In this document: positions 26,592 through 34,958 of the stretch, piece by piece
How positions within the stretch are numbered: position 1 is the stretch's first letter
How the letters are laid out: every line of letters starts with the position of its first letter
Program-made: the position numbers and the translations under genes
Assembly: GCA_035709005.1 (NCBI GenBank)
Contig: DASTFB010000110.1
Location: 1 to 43,102 of the forward strand
DNA from: Candidatus Methylomirabilota bacterium
Lineage (GTDB): Bacteria > Methylomirabilota > Methylomirabilia > Rokubacteriales > CSP1-6
Direction: 5' to 3'
Length of the DNA: 43,102 nucleotides
The notes under the pieces: model-generated
What the model saw: the letters and a program-made list of their open reading frames with translations, nothing else
Told to the model about the DNA's origin: nothing
The model's database searches: none

Positions 26592-28715
26592 TCAGGGGGC
26601 TTGCTTCTCGTCGATACGGTTCGAAGCCCGAACGAAGAAGAAGTCCCCCGACTCGTGACCCGCGAACTTGATCGGCGCGTACTCGGGAACCTGTTGAACG
26701 TCCACCCCGTGTGCGACCGAGGTGACCCTCAGCCGTAGCAGCTGGAACAGTTCCTGGCCCGACAGCACGCCCACGTTGCTCCGGAGCAGCTCGAGGAAGA
26801 TCTGGGCGAAGGCCGAGTGCGGACCGCCGGCGCTGTCGATGACGGGCTCCACGCCGCCGGAGGTCATCACCATTCGCGAGCGCTTTTCCGCCATGAGCTG
26901 CAGCAGCTTGGCGAACTTCTCGTTGCTGATCCCTGGTTCCAGCTGGCCCAGGACCGACCGCGTGAGAGTGCCGGCGTAGCAGGAGTCGGCGACCACCAGC
27001 AGCTGCCGAACCGCCATCGCGTTCAGGATGTCGGTGATCGCGATGTTGGAGATCCAGTTCGCCGAGCTGTTGGGCTCGGCGTCGACCGGGAGCCAGTGCC
27101 CACGCTGGTTGCGCTGGTCCAGCTCGCCGTGTCCGGCGTAATAGATCAAGAAATTGTCCTTGTCCGTGAGCCGCTCGCGGATCTGGTTGAGGGTGGACAG
27201 GGTCTGGTAGCGGTCCGCGTTGAGCAGGAGCGTGACCTCGAAGCCGTACTGACTCTCGAGGACGCGCGCCACCTCGCGGGCGTCGTTGACCGCCGTCTTC
27301 AGCTTCCGCAGGTGCCGGTACTCGTTGTTCCCGATGACCAGCGCCCGGTAGTTGCCGACGGCGATCTTGGGCGGCCGGGGCCGGCCGATCCGGTCGCGTC
27401 TTCCGTCGGGGGCGGGGGAGGTGGCCCTGTTCGCCACGACAAACTCGAGCACGGCCTTCAGGCCCGCCCGGTCGACGGCGACGATCCGGACGCGCTCGGA
27501 GGGCTGCCGGACGGCGACATCACTCCTGAAGAGGTTGCCGCCCTTGAGCGCCTCCTCCCGGCCGTTGACGGTGACCGACAGCAGACCGTCAGCGCTGGTG
27601 ACGCGGCCGACGACGGTGATCCGCTCGCCGGCCACCGGCACCCGGGCCTCGGGGAGCGTGGCCGTCGCGCTCCGGGTGAGCACCAGCTCCGGCTCGATCA
27701 GCTCGATCTGGGGCGGCGTCCCGGCCGTCCGCCTTCGCAGACGCTCGAGCTCGGAGCGCCGGGCGGCCGATTCCGATTCCAGTCGCGCCAGCGTCGCCCG
27801 CAGCTCCCCCAGCTCGCGGTCTTTGCCGACGAGCCGCGCCTCGCCCTCGGCGACCAACCGCTCGAGGTCGCGAAGCTCCGCCGTGGCCGCCTTCCCCTTG
27901 GCTCGCGAGGCCTCGAGCTCCTTGCGCATCCGCGCGACGTCCGTGCGCTCCCGTTCAGCCTCGCTCCCCCGCTGCTCGAGCTGCTGGCGCAGGGCCTTCA
28001 CGTCAGAGAGCGTGCGGTTCAGTTCGTCCTGCTTGGTCTGCAGGTCACGCTTCAGCCCCGCGACCTGTTCCCGGAGCTGTTGCACCTCGGCCGCCGCCCC
28101 GCTGGTGGGGGCGGTGATCTGGAAGTCGACATCCGGCAAGCCTGCGGCGCGGCGATACCACTGCAGGGCCTGGGAGGGATCCTTGGGAACGCCGAGCCCC
28201 CGTTCGTACAGGTTGCCGAGGTTGATGGCGGCGCGCGAGTGGCCCTGCGCGGCGGCACGCCGGTACCACTCCGCGGCCGCCCCGTAATCGGGCGGCACGC
28301 CGAGGCCTTTCTCGAAGATCTCGCCGACGTACGTTTGGGCATCCGCGTCGCCCTGTTGCGCGGGCGCGAGCCAGACCTTCAACGCGGTCGCGTAGTTGGC
28401 CCGGTCGAACGCGACGTACTCGCCGCCGCGGATCTCGCAGTCCCGGGCCGATGTCTTGACCGGCCGGCGGGGGGCGAGGAAGGTCAAGCGACTCCCGAGG
28501 CGTCGGACCTGCCCCGGGAGCAGGCAGTCGATGATGAGGAATTCGTCGACCTTGGCTGTTCCGGTCTGCTTGGCGACGGCCTCGTCCACGCCTCGCGGGG
28601 CTCCCGGAAGACCGGTGCCGACCAGCGCGAGCACCAAGGCCAACGCCGTCACCGCCCGGCCCCCTCGCCATCGTGGGGATCGCTCTCTCAAACCGCGTGC
28701 CGTCCGCTCATGCAT
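26592..28715 (-). CDS. Caspase-like (C14) protease with Sel1 repeats, coiled coil and export signal
   Basis: 707 residues. An Arg-rich N-terminus and hydrophobic helix (AVTALALVLALVGTGLPGAP) form a signal peptide or anchor. Two Sel1-type repeats lie at about residues 125-190 (GEIFEKGLGVPPDYGAAAEWYRRAAAQGHSRAAINLGNLYERGLGV). Residues 208-330 are a long charged coiled coil, 335-430 an Ig-like beta domain, and 453-697 a caspase-fold peptidase. The caspase domain contains ALVIGNNEYRHLRKLKTAVNDAREVARVL, catalytic His529 in YYAGHGE and Cys579 in VADSCYAGTL. Such proteases cut after Arg, Lys or Asp depending on subfamily; the preference here cannot be read. The protein likely works outside the cytoplasm. 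It follows the autotransporter-barrel gene by 29 bases on the same strand, so the two probably form an operon. Confidence 0.88.
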   Translation of the reverse strand: MHERTARGLRERSPRWRGGRAVTALALVLALVGTGLPGAPRGVDEAVAKQTGTAKVDEFLIIDCLLPGQVRRLGSRLTFLAPRRPVKTSARDCEIRGGEYVAFDRANYATALKVWLAPAQQGDADAQTYVGEIFEKGLGVPPDYGAAAEWYRRAAAQGHSRAAINLGNLYERGLGVPKDPSQALQWYRRAAGLPDVDFQITAPTSGAAAEVQQLREQVAGLKRDLQTKQDELNRTLSDVKALRQQLEQRGSEAERERTDVARMRKELEASRAKGKAATAELRDLERLVAEGEARLVGKDRELGELRATLARLESESAARRSELERLRRRTAGTPPQIELIEPELVLTRSATATLPEARVPVAGERITVVGRVTSADGLLSVTVNGREEALKGGNLFRSDVAVRQPSERVRIVAVDRAGLKAVLEFVVANRATSPAPDGRRDRIGRPRPPKIAVGNYRALVIGNNEYRHLRKLKTAVNDAREVARVLESQYGFEVTLLLNADRYQTLSTLNQIRERLTDKDNFLIYYAGHGELDQRNQRGHWLPVDAEPNSSANWISNIAITDILNAMAVRQLLVVADSCYAGTLTRSVLGQLEPGISNEKFAKLLQLMAEKRSRMVMTSGGVEPVIDSAGGPHSAFAQIFLELLRSNVGVLSGQELFQLLRLRVTSVAHGVDVQQVPEYAPIKFAGHESGDFFFVRASNRIDEKQAP

Positions 28716-28744
28716 GACATAACCCCAACAACGCCCGCGTATGA

Positions 28745-30139
28745 CTAGAACTCCATCCGGACCCCGCCGGTGAAGGCGTGGTGAGTCACATCCCGTAATC
28801 CTAGCACTGTCTCATAATTCACGAACGCCGACACGCCTCGGCTGAACACGGCTGACGCGCCGGCGGCCACCGCGACGTAGTCGCGGTCGGGATCATCGGT
28901 GGGGATCGCAAAGAACGTGTTGAAGGGGTCGTTCGCATACTTCGCCGTGATCGTCGTGCCGTTGTTCTCGAATTCGTGCCGCCATTCCGACCGTATCTGG
29001 GGGACGAGGACCCCGAAGGGGACACTGAAGGCCATCGACGCCTGCGCCCCCACGGCGGTCACCAGCGACTCCACGTCCTGCTCGCCCACGTCGAGGTCGA
29101 GCCCTTCCGCGCCGCGCTCGCGATAGCGATCGACCTGGAGGTTGAGATACTCGGCCCGCACCAGGGGGGTGATGGTCACCCGGCCGACCGGGATCTCGTA
29201 GCCGACGCCCAGGTTGACCGTGTACTGGTCGCCGTCCGTCTCCCCTCGGGCGGTGCGGTCGAACGTCGCGTACACGATCCGCCGGGTCGTGTCGTAGTCG
29301 ATGAACTCGTAGCTGCCGTGGGCGTCGACGAAAAACCTGCCGAGGTAGTAGGTCCCGTACAGCGAAGCCCCGTAGGCCTGGCTGTCGACTTCGCCCAAGC
29401 CGAGATCGATGTCGACATCGGTCTGCGAGTAGTGGAAGGCGAGGCCGAGGACCAGGCTGTCAGTGACGCGGTAATCGGCGCCCGCCGTGAACCCGAACCG
29501 GTCGAAGTCGAATCCTTCTTCGCGGGAGGTGCGGTCCCTGTCGCCGAAATCGTATTCCCCGTTCAGGAAGATGCCGAGGCGCCCGAAGGGGCCGCGGTCG
29601 GCGCTGGCCCCGCCACCGCTCTCGGTCAAGCCGAGCAGGCGCCCTGCGGAGACCATAGCCTGGTCGACGCCGATCTTCAGGCCGCTGAGGCTGAGGCCAC
29701 TGGCCCCCGCCCGCACCGCGCGCAGGCGGGCCCCGATCGCCCGGGCTGGAGTCGTCCCCGTCTCGACCGACAGCGTCCCCAGGGTGCTCGCCTCCTCGGG
29801 CGCGACCGCCCCCAGGGCATCGGCCAGCTCGGCATTCGAGAGGCCGAGGGAAAGGTTGGTCGGCATATCCCCCTGGAGCTCGTTCGCGGTCTGGCGCATC
29901 TCGCTGCAGCGGTCCAGAAGGTCGATCTGGACCGGGTTCAGCGTGGACCTCGCCGCGGCGAGCCTCGGACAGACGATGTCGATGGCGGCCGCCATGGCGA
30001 ACTGAAACGGCGTCAACCCGGGCACCAGCCGCAGCTCGCCCCCCTCACCGAGGGCGGGCCAGCTTACCACGACGATCCACGCGGTCAGCAGGATCGCTGC
30101 GCGACGGGTTCTCACGAAGGGTCGCCCTCGCCCCAGCAT
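28745..30139 (-). CDS. Autotransporter-type outer-membrane beta-barrel protein
   Basis: 464 residues. A signal peptide (RRAAILLTAWIVVVSWPALG) is followed by a short helical passenger region containing CPRLAAARSTLNPVQIDLLDRCSEM, with two cysteines that could pair, and then PEEASTLGTLSVETGTTPARAIGARLRAVRAG. From about residue 185 a 12-14-strand barrel follows (GIFLNGEYDFGDRDRT, LVLGLAFHYSQTDVDIDLG, SQAYGASLYGTYYLG), ending in HAFTGGVRMEF. A C-terminal Phe and alternating aromatic residues are the usual signal for BAM-mediated insertion. The passenger is very short, so it may be a barrel with a plug or sensor role rather than a secreted toxin or protease. GAGGAG precedes the ATG at 30139. It lies divergent from the FecR-like/cyclase pair. 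Confidence 0.85.
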   Translation of the reverse strand: MLGRGRPFVRTRRAAILLTAWIVVVSWPALGEGGELRLVPGLTPFQFAMAAAIDIVCPRLAAARSTLNPVQIDLLDRCSEMRQTANELQGDMPTNLSLGLSNAELADALGAVAPEEASTLGTLSVETGTTPARAIGARLRAVRAGASGLSLSGLKIGVDQAMVSAGRLLGLTESGGGASADRGPFGRLGIFLNGEYDFGDRDRTSREEGFDFDRFGFTAGADYRVTDSLVLGLAFHYSQTDVDIDLGLGEVDSQAYGASLYGTYYLGRFFVDAHGSYEFIDYDTTRRIVYATFDRTARGETDGDQYTVNLGVGYEIPVGRVTITPLVRAEYLNLQVDRYRERGAEGLDLDVGEQDVESLVTAVGAQASMAFSVPFGVLVPQIRSEWRHEFENNGTTITAKYANDPFNTFFAIPTDDPDRDYVAVAAGASAVFSRGVSAFVNYETVLGLRDVTHHAFTGGVRMEF

Positions 30140-30296
30140 CGTCCGGTCTCCTCGCCGATGATCGTGAGCACCATCTACTGTTCCGCGTCCCTGAAAGCTC
30201 AGGAAATCTACTATGAAGCCTGCCCCACCGCAACAGTGGTCTTCCTGCCGGCGCCGTCGCCTGAACGCCCTTTTAGTCGCCTGAACGCCCTTTTAA
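30140..30296. promoter_or_regulatory. Divergent control region of the barrel/caspase and FecR/cyclase operons
   Basis: 157 bases between two divergent starts. It contains a small inverted repeat (CCTGA-AAGC-TCAGG, 30190-30203) and a perfect 20-bp tandem duplication at 30256-30295 that abuts the TTG start of the FecR-like gene. A weak minus-strand promoter can be drawn (TTGCGG, 17 bases, TAGATT), but neither direction has a convincing sigma-70 match. Confidence 0.5.
30256..30295. repeat. Perfect 20-bp tandem repeat, two copies
   Basis: Positions 30256-30275 and 30276-30295 are identical. Each unit begins GTCGCCTGAACG and ends CCCTTTTA. The repeat lies directly before the possible TTG start of the FecR-like gene. 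Two head-to-tail copies in a divergent promoter region could be paired binding sites for a regulator or a recent slippage duplication. Confidence 0.9.
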
Positions 30297-30989
30297 TTGT
30301 CGGCGTTTCGTCGCAGAATAGGCCTTGTGCGCGGCACGCGGTTCTGGCCCCTCTCCCTCATGCTCGGCACGATGCTGACCGTGCTGGTTGCCGTCGCCCC
30401 GGCCCAGCTCCGGCAGGCGGCGGGCTTCGTTCTCGAGGTCTCCGGGCCCAGCACGCCCGCCCTCATTCCGTACACCGAGATCGCGGACCAGACCACGATC
30501 CGCCTCGGCCCCCGGAGCCGCCTCGTGTTCGTTCATTACCGCACCTGCCGCACGGTGACGCTCGTGGGGGGCCAGCTGACCGCCGGTGTCGAGGGGTATC
30601 GTGTCTCCGGTGGCACGCAATCCAAGAAGGACACGCCGTGCCCTCGCGCCATCAAGCTCGTGGCCGCGGGCGAGACCGCCGGCGTCCTGCTCCGAAGCGG
30701 GGCCGAGGTGCGGCTGCCGGTGGAGCCCGCGTTCGTCGTCGTCGGCCCGCGAGCCGGCGATGTCGCGTCGGTCCGGATCACGCGCGGCGACGAGACGTTG
30801 GTCGAGGCTGCGCTCGAGAACCGGCGCTTCCGCTGGCCGAGCGGCAGCCGCGCGCTCCGCCCCGGCACGCAGTACGACCTCGTGTTCACCTTCAAGGAGC
30901 AGGGGACCAAGCCGCGCACGCTCGCGTTCCTGACCGATCCAGGCGGTACGGTCGTCGAGCCGCGACTCACGCTGATCACCGTGGAGTAG
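30297..30989 (+). CDS. Exported FecR-like domain protein
   Basis: 230 residues from TTG 30297, or 220 from GTG 30327; neither has a good ribosome site. A signal peptide or anchor (FWPLSLMLGTMLTVLVAVAPAQ) precedes a FecR-like beta domain: PYTEIADQTTIRLGPRSRLVFVHYRTCRTVTLVGGQLTAGVEGYRVSGG, about residues 60-110. The C-terminal half (VRITRGDETLVEAALENRRFRWPSGSRALRPGTQYDLVF) is beta-rich, Ig-like. FecR domains occur in anti-sigma factors and in unrelated periplasmic proteins; no sigma factor or TonB receptor is nearby, so the anti-sigma role is unlikely. It sits 21 bases before the CHASE2 cyclase gene and may present a periplasmic signal to its CHASE2 domain. Confidence 0.75.
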   Translation: MSAFRRRIGLVRGTRFWPLSLMLGTMLTVLVAVAPAQLRQAAGFVLEVSGPSTPALIPYTEIADQTTIRLGPRSRLVFVHYRTCRTVTLVGGQLTAGVEGYRVSGGTQSKKDTPCPRAIKLVAAGETAGVLLRSGAEVRLPVEPAFVVVGPRAGDVASVRITRGDETLVEAALENRRFRWPSGSRALRPGTQYDLVFTFKEQGTKPRTLAFLTDPGGTVVEPRLTLITVE

Positions 30990-31010
30990 GGCCCCGGCAG
31001 GCCTGCCTGG

Positions 31011-33098
31011 ATGTCCGCGAGGCGCCGGTATCGGGAGCTCGCCACGCTCGCGTACGCGCTCGCGGCGCTCGTCCTGCCCCTGCTGGCCGATGGCCCGACC
31101 GCACCCGACGGTCCCCTCCTCGACGTCCTGGTGGCGGCGCGGGCCGCCCTGGCCGGGCCGGCGGCGAGCCTGGACGAGCCGTCGTCGGTCGCCGTCATCG
31201 CGCTCGACGAGGGAAGCCTCTTTCGCTCGGAGCTCAGCGCCTACCCCAGGGTGTTGCTCGCCCCGGTCTGGGCTCCGATCCTGGACGGCCTTGCCGCTGC
31301 CGACGTACGGGCGGTGGGCTTCGACATCATCCTCGCCTGGAGCGCCAGCGTGCTGGCGCCCCAGTTCGATCGCCCCTTGCTCGAGGCCCTGGCGCGCCAC
31401 GGGGAGCACGTCGTGCTGGCGCGCTCGGCGGCGACGCTTCCGGCGCGCCCGTACCTGGCGGCGCTGCGCTTCGACGAACGCGCCCTTGGCGTGGTCGACC
31501 TCGTCGCTGATCCCGACGGGAGTTACCGCCGCGTGCCCTCGAGCCACCCGACGGAAGCGGGTGAATCCCACCCGAGCTTCGTGGCGGCGCTGCTCCGTCG
31601 GTCCGGGGCCACGATGCCGGCTTCCCTCGTGCTCGCCCCGCGCCGCCACCCCGAAGGGGTCCCCACCTACGCGCTGGCGGACGTCTACCGTTGTGCGCGC
31701 GAGGCGCCCGAGGCACTGGTCCAGGCGTTCCGGGGCAAAGTCGTCCTAGCCGGGACCGTGCTCCCCGAGGAGGACCGCAAGATGTCCACCGGCCGCTTCC
31801 TCAAGCCGCCGACAGCGCCGGGGCCCCTGCTCCATCCCTGTGGACTGCGCCGCCTCCCGGCCTCGGCACCGCACAGCGCGTCCGTTCCGGGCGTCTCTCT
31901 GCACGCTGCGGCAGTGGCCGCCGTGCTTGAAGGCCGTGTCACCGCCACGGCGGGGCCTCTGGTGGTTGCGGCCGCCGCAGCCCTCGCCGCGGCGGGTGGC
32001 GCCGTAGCCGGGCTCCTGCTCTCTCCGTGGATCGCTGCCCTCGCGGTCGTCGTGGGCGCGCTCGCCATCATGGCGTCCGCCATCGCCGCGCTGGCGCGTG
32101 ACCTGTGGATCCCGGTGGCAGTGCCTCTCCTGGTCCTGGTCGGCGCCCCACCGCTCGCGTACGTCGTCAGGTACTTCGTGGAGGAACGCGCCCGCCTGCG
32201 ACTCCAGCGTGCGTTCGGCCACTACGTGAGCCCGACGCTGGTCGCGCGCCTGGCGCAGGACCCTTCGGCGCTCCGACTCGGCGGGGAGCGTCGCGAGGTC
32301 ACTGTGATGTTCGCTGACCTCTCGGGCTTCACGGCCCTGTCGGGCAAGGTCGAGCCGGAGGTGCTGGTGCGGCTCACCAACGAGTACCTCGGCTACATCG
32401 CCGACGCGGTCGAGGCGACCGGCGGATACGTGGACAAGTTCATCGGGGACGCGGTGATGGCGATCTGGGGCGCCCCCCTGGCGCATCCCGAGCACGCCGC
32501 CAGCGGCGTCCGCGCGGCGCTGGCGGCCGCCGCCCGCGTCGAGGACGCGCGGCAGGCGGCTACGGCGCGGGGCGAGCCGGGCTTTTCCGTCAAAATAGCG
32601 CTGAACTCCGGCGAGGTGATCGTCGGCAACGTCGGCACCGATCGGCGCTACAACTACACCGCTGTAGGCGAGACGGTGAACCTCGCGTCCCGCCTCGAGA
32701 GCGTCCCGGGACTCTACGGCTGCAAGGTCGTGCTCGGCCCCTCCACGGCGGCCCTGGCGGGCAAGGCTTTTCTCGTGCGTGAGCTCGACTGGATCAAGGT
32801 CAAGGGCGCCGACCTACCGCTCACAATCTTCGAGCCTCTCGGCGAGCGCGCCCAGGCCGACCCCGCACTCGTCGAGCGCGCGCGGCGCTTCGCAGAAGCC
32901 CTCGAGCATTACCGGGCCATGCGCTTCGAGGTGGCACGATGCATTTGGGAGGAGCTCGCTCGCGCCGAACAGAACGCCGGGGAAGCTCCACGACAGCTGC
33001 CGACGCCCGCCGCCGTGATGGCGGCGCGGGCCCGTGCCTACGCGGCGGCGCTGCCGCCGGCCCCTTGGGACGGCGTCTGGGTCCTCAGCGGGAAGTGA
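31011..33098 (+). CDS. CHASE2-domain class III adenylate cyclase
   Basis: 695 residues. After an N-terminal hydrophobic helix the extracytoplasmic CHASE2 domain begins (SVAVIALDEGSLFRSELSAYPRVLLAPVWAPILDGLAAADVRAVGFDIILA, about 59-110). Three membrane helices follow around residues 318-390. The cytoplasmic cyclase domain spans about 425-610. Metal-binding Asp436 (VMFADLSGFTAL) and Asp480 (FIGDAVMAIWG) are present, and the purine-selecting pair Lys476 and Thr550 (NYTAVGETVNLASRLE) is the adenylate, not guanylate, pattern. The product is therefore probably cAMP. A 12-base palindrome GGCAGGCCTGCC (30996-31007) lies just before the start and may mask translation. This is the only cyclic-nucleotide synthase in the window; a matching cNMP domain occurs on the NDH-2 fusion. 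Confidence 0.9.
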   Translation: MSARRRYRELATLAYALAALVLPLLADGPTAPDGPLLDVLVAARAALAGPAASLDEPSSVAVIALDEGSLFRSELSAYPRVLLAPVWAPILDGLAAADVRAVGFDIILAWSASVLAPQFDRPLLEALARHGEHVVLARSAATLPARPYLAALRFDERALGVVDLVADPDGSYRRVPSSHPTEAGESHPSFVAALLRRSGATMPASLVLAPRRHPEGVPTYALADVYRCAREAPEALVQAFRGKVVLAGTVLPEEDRKMSTGRFLKPPTAPGPLLHPCGLRRLPASAPHSASVPGVSLHAAAVAAVLEGRVTATAGPLVVAAAAALAAAGGAVAGLLLSPWIAALAVVVGALAIMASAIAALARDLWIPVAVPLLVLVGAPPLAYVVRYFVEERARLRLQRAFGHYVSPTLVARLAQDPSALRLGGERREVTVMFADLSGFTALSGKVEPEVLVRLTNEYLGYIADAVEATGGYVDKFIGDAVMAIWGAPLAHPEHAASGVRAALAAAARVEDARQAATARGEPGFSVKIALNSGEVIVGNVGTDRRYNYTAVGETVNLASRLESVPGLYGCKVVLGPSTAALAGKAFLVRELDWIKVKGADLPLTIFEPLGERAQADPALVERARRFAEALEHYRAMRFEVARCIWEELARAEQNAGEAPRQLPTPAAVMAARARAYAAALPPAPWDGVWVLSGK

Positions 33099-33104
33099 CC
33101 TGAG

Positions 33105-33129
33105 ACGCTACGGGCTTCGCCGTCAGCGT
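33105..33129. terminator. Hairpin after the cyclase gene
   Basis: ACGCTACGG pairs with CCGTCAGCGT (one bulged base) around loop GCTTCG, starting 7 bases after the cyclase stop. Only two T residues follow. It is the best candidate for the end of the FecR/cyclase transcript. Confidence 0.5.
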
Positions 33130-33394
33130 TGGGAGGATAGGTAACACACGGCCCCGCCACAGCCTCACGGCCTGAGCCATGCGCAGATCACCGTCGACGG
33201 CAGCCTCAGCCCCGCGAGCCGCTGACCTGACCTCCGACCGTTCTTCACGCGCTACTCCACACTCGAGGTGGTCGCGCTCCCCTGCCCCACTAGGGGCTGG
33301 GTATTTGACTCACCCTGCCCCCCACCCCTATACTTGTCAAGTCTGTCGGGCATTTGCGGCTCACATTCGCCCTGACGAAGGGATGACATAGGCG
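33130..33394 (+). other. Spacer and leader before rny
   Basis: No gene is seen here. The stretch contains the rny promoter at 33305-33334 and, in the predicted leader, a stem-loop (GTCGGGC 33345-33351 with GCCC-T-GAC 33369-33376, one bulge). A minimal start-stop frame ATG-ACA-TAG at 33383-33391, directly behind AAGGG, ends 3 bases before the rny start. Confidence 0.5.
33305..33334 (+). promoter_or_regulatory. Sigma-70 promoter of the rny operon
   Basis: TTGACT (33305-33310), an 18-base C-rich spacer and TATACT (33329-33334): five of six matches in each box. It is the strongest promoter match in the window, with a predicted leader of about 50 nucleotides before the rny start. Confidence 0.75.
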
Positions 33395-34954
33395 ATGGAA
33401 CCCATCATCTGGCTCTTGGTCCCGATCGCGATCCTCCTCGCCGGCCTGCTCGGGTACTTCCTGCACAAAGGGTTCAGTGAGCGCAAGCTGGGTGACGCCA
33501 GCCTGCGCGCCAAGCGGGTTCTCGACGATGCCGAGCGCGATGCCACCGCGCGGCAGCGGGCCGCCGAGCTCGAAGCCAAGGAGATCGTCCTGCGGGCGCG
33601 CACCGAGCTCGACACCCAGGCGCGCCAGCGCGAGCGGGAGCTGAGCCAGATCGAGCAGCGCGTCCTGGGCAAGGAGGAGCTGCTGGCCCGCAAGCTGGAG
33701 GAGATGGACCGCCGGCTCACCGACTACACGGCGAAGGAGAAGAGCCTGAGCCAGCGGGAGCGCGGCGTCGAGGAGAAGGAGCACCGAGTGGCCAACGCGG
33801 TCGAAGAGCAGCGCCGCCGGCTCGAGGTCATCGCCGGGCTGACCGCCGAGGAGGCCCGGCGGCAGCTGGTGGCCCAGATGGAGGAGGAGGCGCGGCGGGA
33901 AGCCGCCCTGATCGCCATGCGGCTGGAGGAGCAGGCCCGGGAGACGGCCCGCGAGAAGGCCAAGGAAGTCCTGGCCACCACGATCCAGCGCCTGGCTCCC
34001 GACTACACGGTGGAGACCTCGGTGTCGGTGGTCGACCTGCCCTCCGACGACATGAAGGGCCGCATCATCGGTCGCGAGGGACGCAACATCCGCGCGCTCG
34101 AGATGCTGACCGGCGTGGACCTCATCGTGGACGACACGCCAGAGGCGGTGCTGATCTCGGCCTACGATCCCTACCGGCGGGAGATCGCCCGGCGGGCGCT
34201 GGGCATCCTGATCGTCGACGGCCGCATCCACCCGGCGCGGATCGAGGAGGTCGTAGAGAAGGTCAAGAAGGAGATGGAGCAGCACCTCAAGGAGGAGGGC
34301 GAGAAGGCCTGCTTCGAGGTCGGCGTGCACGGCCTGCACCCCGAGCTGGTCAAGCTGGTGGGGCGGATGAAGTTCCGCACCTCGTACGGCCAGAACTGCC
34401 TGCAGCACTCCAAGGAGGTGGCCTGGCTGTCCGGGATGATGGCCGCGGAGATCAAGGCCGACGTCAAGCTGGCCAAGCGGATGGGGCTGCTCCACGACAT
34501 CGGCAAGGCCCTCACCCACGAGCAGGAGGGCAGCCACCCCGAGCTGAGCCTGCAGGTGCTGACGAAGTACAACGAGAGCCCCGAGGTCATCAACGCCGCC
34601 CTCTGCGGCCACGAGAACGTCGAGCCCCAGACCACCGAGGCTGTGCTGGTGGAGGCGGCCGACGGCATCTCGGCGGCGCGCCCGGGGGCCCGGCGCGACG
34701 TGCTGGAATCGTACATCAAGCGGCTGGCCAAGCTGGAGGAGATCGCCCTGAGCTACCGCGGGGTGGAGATGTGCTACGCCATCCAGGCGGGGCGCGAGCT
34801 GCGGGTGCTCACCAAGGCCGACGTCATCTCGGATCTGGACGCCCACCAGCTGGCCCGGGACATCACCAAGCGCATCGAGACCGAGATGCAGTATCCGGGA
34901 CACATCAAGGTCGTCGTCATCCGGGAGACGCGCGCCGTCGAGGTGGCCAAGTAG
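33395..34954 (+). CDS. rny: Ribonuclease Y
   Basis: 519 residues, usual length. An N-terminal membrane anchor (PIIWLLVPIAILLAGLLGYFLHKGF) leads into a long coiled coil (to about residue 200), a KH RNA-binding domain with GRIIGREGRNIRALEMLTGVDL (from 222), and an HD phosphodiesterase domain with the metal pair His367-Asp368 in LLHDIGKALTHE. RNase Y is the membrane-bound endoribonuclease that starts mRNA decay in many bacteria lacking RNase E. It begins a run of core genes; ymdB follows by 4 bases, a pairing seen in many phyla. It has its own strong promoter. Confidence 0.96.
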   Translation: MEPIIWLLVPIAILLAGLLGYFLHKGFSERKLGDASLRAKRVLDDAERDATARQRAAELEAKEIVLRARTELDTQARQRERELSQIEQRVLGKEELLARKLEEMDRRLTDYTAKEKSLSQRERGVEEKEHRVANAVEEQRRRLEVIAGLTAEEARRQLVAQMEEEARREAALIAMRLEEQARETAREKAKEVLATTIQRLAPDYTVETSVSVVDLPSDDMKGRIIGREGRNIRALEMLTGVDLIVDDTPEAVLISAYDPYRREIARRALGILIVDGRIHPARIEEVVEKVKKEMEQHLKEEGEKACFEVGVHGLHPELVKLVGRMKFRTSYGQNCLQHSKEVAWLSGMMAAEIKADVKLAKRMGLLHDIGKALTHEQEGSHPELSLQVLTKYNESPEVINAALCGHENVEPQTTEAVLVEAADGISAARPGARRDVLESYIKRLAKLEEIALSYRGVEMCYAIQAGRELRVLTKADVISDLDAHQLARDITKRIETEMQYPGHIKVVVIRETRAVEVAK

Positions 34955-34958
34955 TGAC

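Noticed and set aside
30256-30295. CRISPR-like repeat
   Set aside because: Two directly adjoining copies without spacers and no cas genes.
30297-30989. FecR as an anti-sigma regulator of iron uptake
   Set aside because: No ECF sigma factor, TonB receptor or N-terminal cytoplasmic anti-sigma segment is present; the protein is exported.
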